Source: JBHIKY01 sp042139015 (GTDB lineage Bacteria; Bacillota; Bacilli; Bacillales; Marinococcaceae). From it: a stretch of DNA of 64,000 nt. Of the stretch, positions 63,514 through 64,000 are shown piece after piece. Location of the stretch: positions 254,768-318,767 of the forward strand of contig NZ_JBHIKY010000001.1 in NCBI RefSeq assembly GCF_042139015.1, read 5' to 3'. The notes under the pieces were generated by a model. It had not been told where the DNA came from and made no database searches. It saw nothing but the letters and a program-made list of their open reading frames with translations. Each line of letters starts with the position of its first letter. Within the stretch, counting starts at the first letter, position 1. Both the position numbers and the translations under genes were made by a program.

Positions 63514-63776
63514 TTTCCCCCGGATGACACATTTATCCCTTTCTTTTCCGTGGTTTCCCCCTTCCCGAGCGCATATCACCTGTTCGGAGGGCTTATCCAC
63601 GCTTGGCTTAGCGTTTCACTTCTTTCATGGCGCGTTTCCCCTGATGGCGAGAAAGTATCCCGCTTTGCGATGGCTCTATCCCCCGCGCCATGCTCCTTTC
63701 CCGTTCCGAGGTGGGGTTTCCCCCGGACCACAAGCTTATCCCTTTCTCTTTGAAGGTATCCCCCTTTTCGAAACCA
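63514..63776. repeat. Phased array of 13 T(T/A)TC(C)C motifs at 20-21-bp spacing
   Basis: On the plus strand the motif starts at 63514, 63534, 63554, 63574, 63594, 63614, 63635, 63656, 63677, 63697, 63717, 63737 and 63757. The steps are 20, 20, 20, 20, 20, 21, 21, 21, 20, 20, 20 and 20 bp. From the third unit on, the second base runs T A A T T A A T T A A. Units 1-3 closely resemble units 11-13. The step is not a multiple of three, so it is not coding. It lies between the rRNA operon terminator and the regulator gene. Confidence 0.9.
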
Positions 63777-63794
63777 ACGCAGAAGGCAGCCCAT

Positions 63795-63835
63795 ACAAAA
63801 AAAGCCGCCGGAACTCGAAGTTCTGGCGGCTTTTT
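63795..63835 (-). terminator. Terminator of the rRNA operon
   Basis: AAAAGCCGCC-G-GAAC/GTTC-T-GGCGGCTTTT stem-loop, followed on the minus strand by a T run; a T run also follows on the plus strand. It lies directly after the 5S gene. Confidence 0.88.
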
Positions 63836-63842
63836 CTATCGT

Positions 63843-63959
<117 letters not shown>

Positions 63960-64000
63960 CAATGCGGCACATCGGTGCCTTTAGGAGAAAATGTATTCCC

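Noticed and set aside
63514..63776. Phased array considered as a CRISPR array
   Set aside because: The conserved part is only about 6 bp per 20 bp, with no ~30-bp identical repeats, no spacers of constant length and no cas genes.

Overview
The window looks like chromosome from an endospore-forming, probably salt- or alkali-adapted member of the Bacillaceae. The evidence is the low-GC Firmicute layout (strong AAGGAGG ribosome binding sites, cdaA-cdaR-glmM-glmS synteny, sigW-rsiW, a Spo0E-type phosphatase and two spore germinant receptor operons) together with very Glu/Asp-rich secreted lipoproteins. Most genes are on the minus strand, and a minus-strand rRNA operon ends at the right edge, where its 5S gene is visible. 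No IS element, prophage or CRISPR array was seen.

Layout. 28-6360: a three-gene catabolic operon (class III aminotransferase, C45-type N-acyl hydrolase, aldehyde dehydrogenase) behind a textbook sigma-54 promoter, with its own PAS/AAA+ sigma-54 activator upstream and three TATG-N8-CATA palindromes as probable enhancer sites. 6762-14167: envelope housekeeping, namely glmS with its ribozyme, glmM, the c-di-AMP cyclase module cdaA-cdaR, and rsiW-sigW with a SigW autoregulatory promoter. 14413-15761: a Spo0E-type gene, then a six-gene tRNA operon carrying two copies of a structured 89-bp repeat. 16066-19648: an alpha/beta hydrolase, a membrane-anchored MurF-type ligase and a D-Ala-D-Ala-type ligase. 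19896-21284: an MFS exporter.

21287-29227: an arabinofuranosidase (GH127) operon with an ABC importer, a DUF624 protein, a divergent AraC regulator, two AraR-like operators and a cre site. 29413-34324: a VanY-type peptidase, a SRAP/EutH/metallo-hydrolase operon and a secreted nuclease. 34429-48175: accessory genes, including a TRAP importer, a MATE pump, a gamma-glutamyltransferase lipoprotein, an Rrf2 regulator with a methyltransferase, a broken Doc toxin and a 31-residue membrane peptide that is easy to miss. 48253-56123: two divergent ger operons (B-A-C on minus, A-B-C on plus). 56349-56424: tRNA-Thr. 56591-63371: a second sugar cassette (GH2 enzyme, ABC importer with a frameshifted permease, DUF624, ArsR-like regulator). 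63843-63959: 5S rRNA.

The most unusual structure is non-coding. Between the rRNA operon terminator and the ArsR-like regulator lies an array of 13 T(T/A)TC(C)C motifs spaced 20 or 21 bp apart (63514-63776), about two DNA helical turns per step. No gene, terminator or known repeat class that I recognise explains it. All functional calls are read from sequence motifs and context; no database search was possible.
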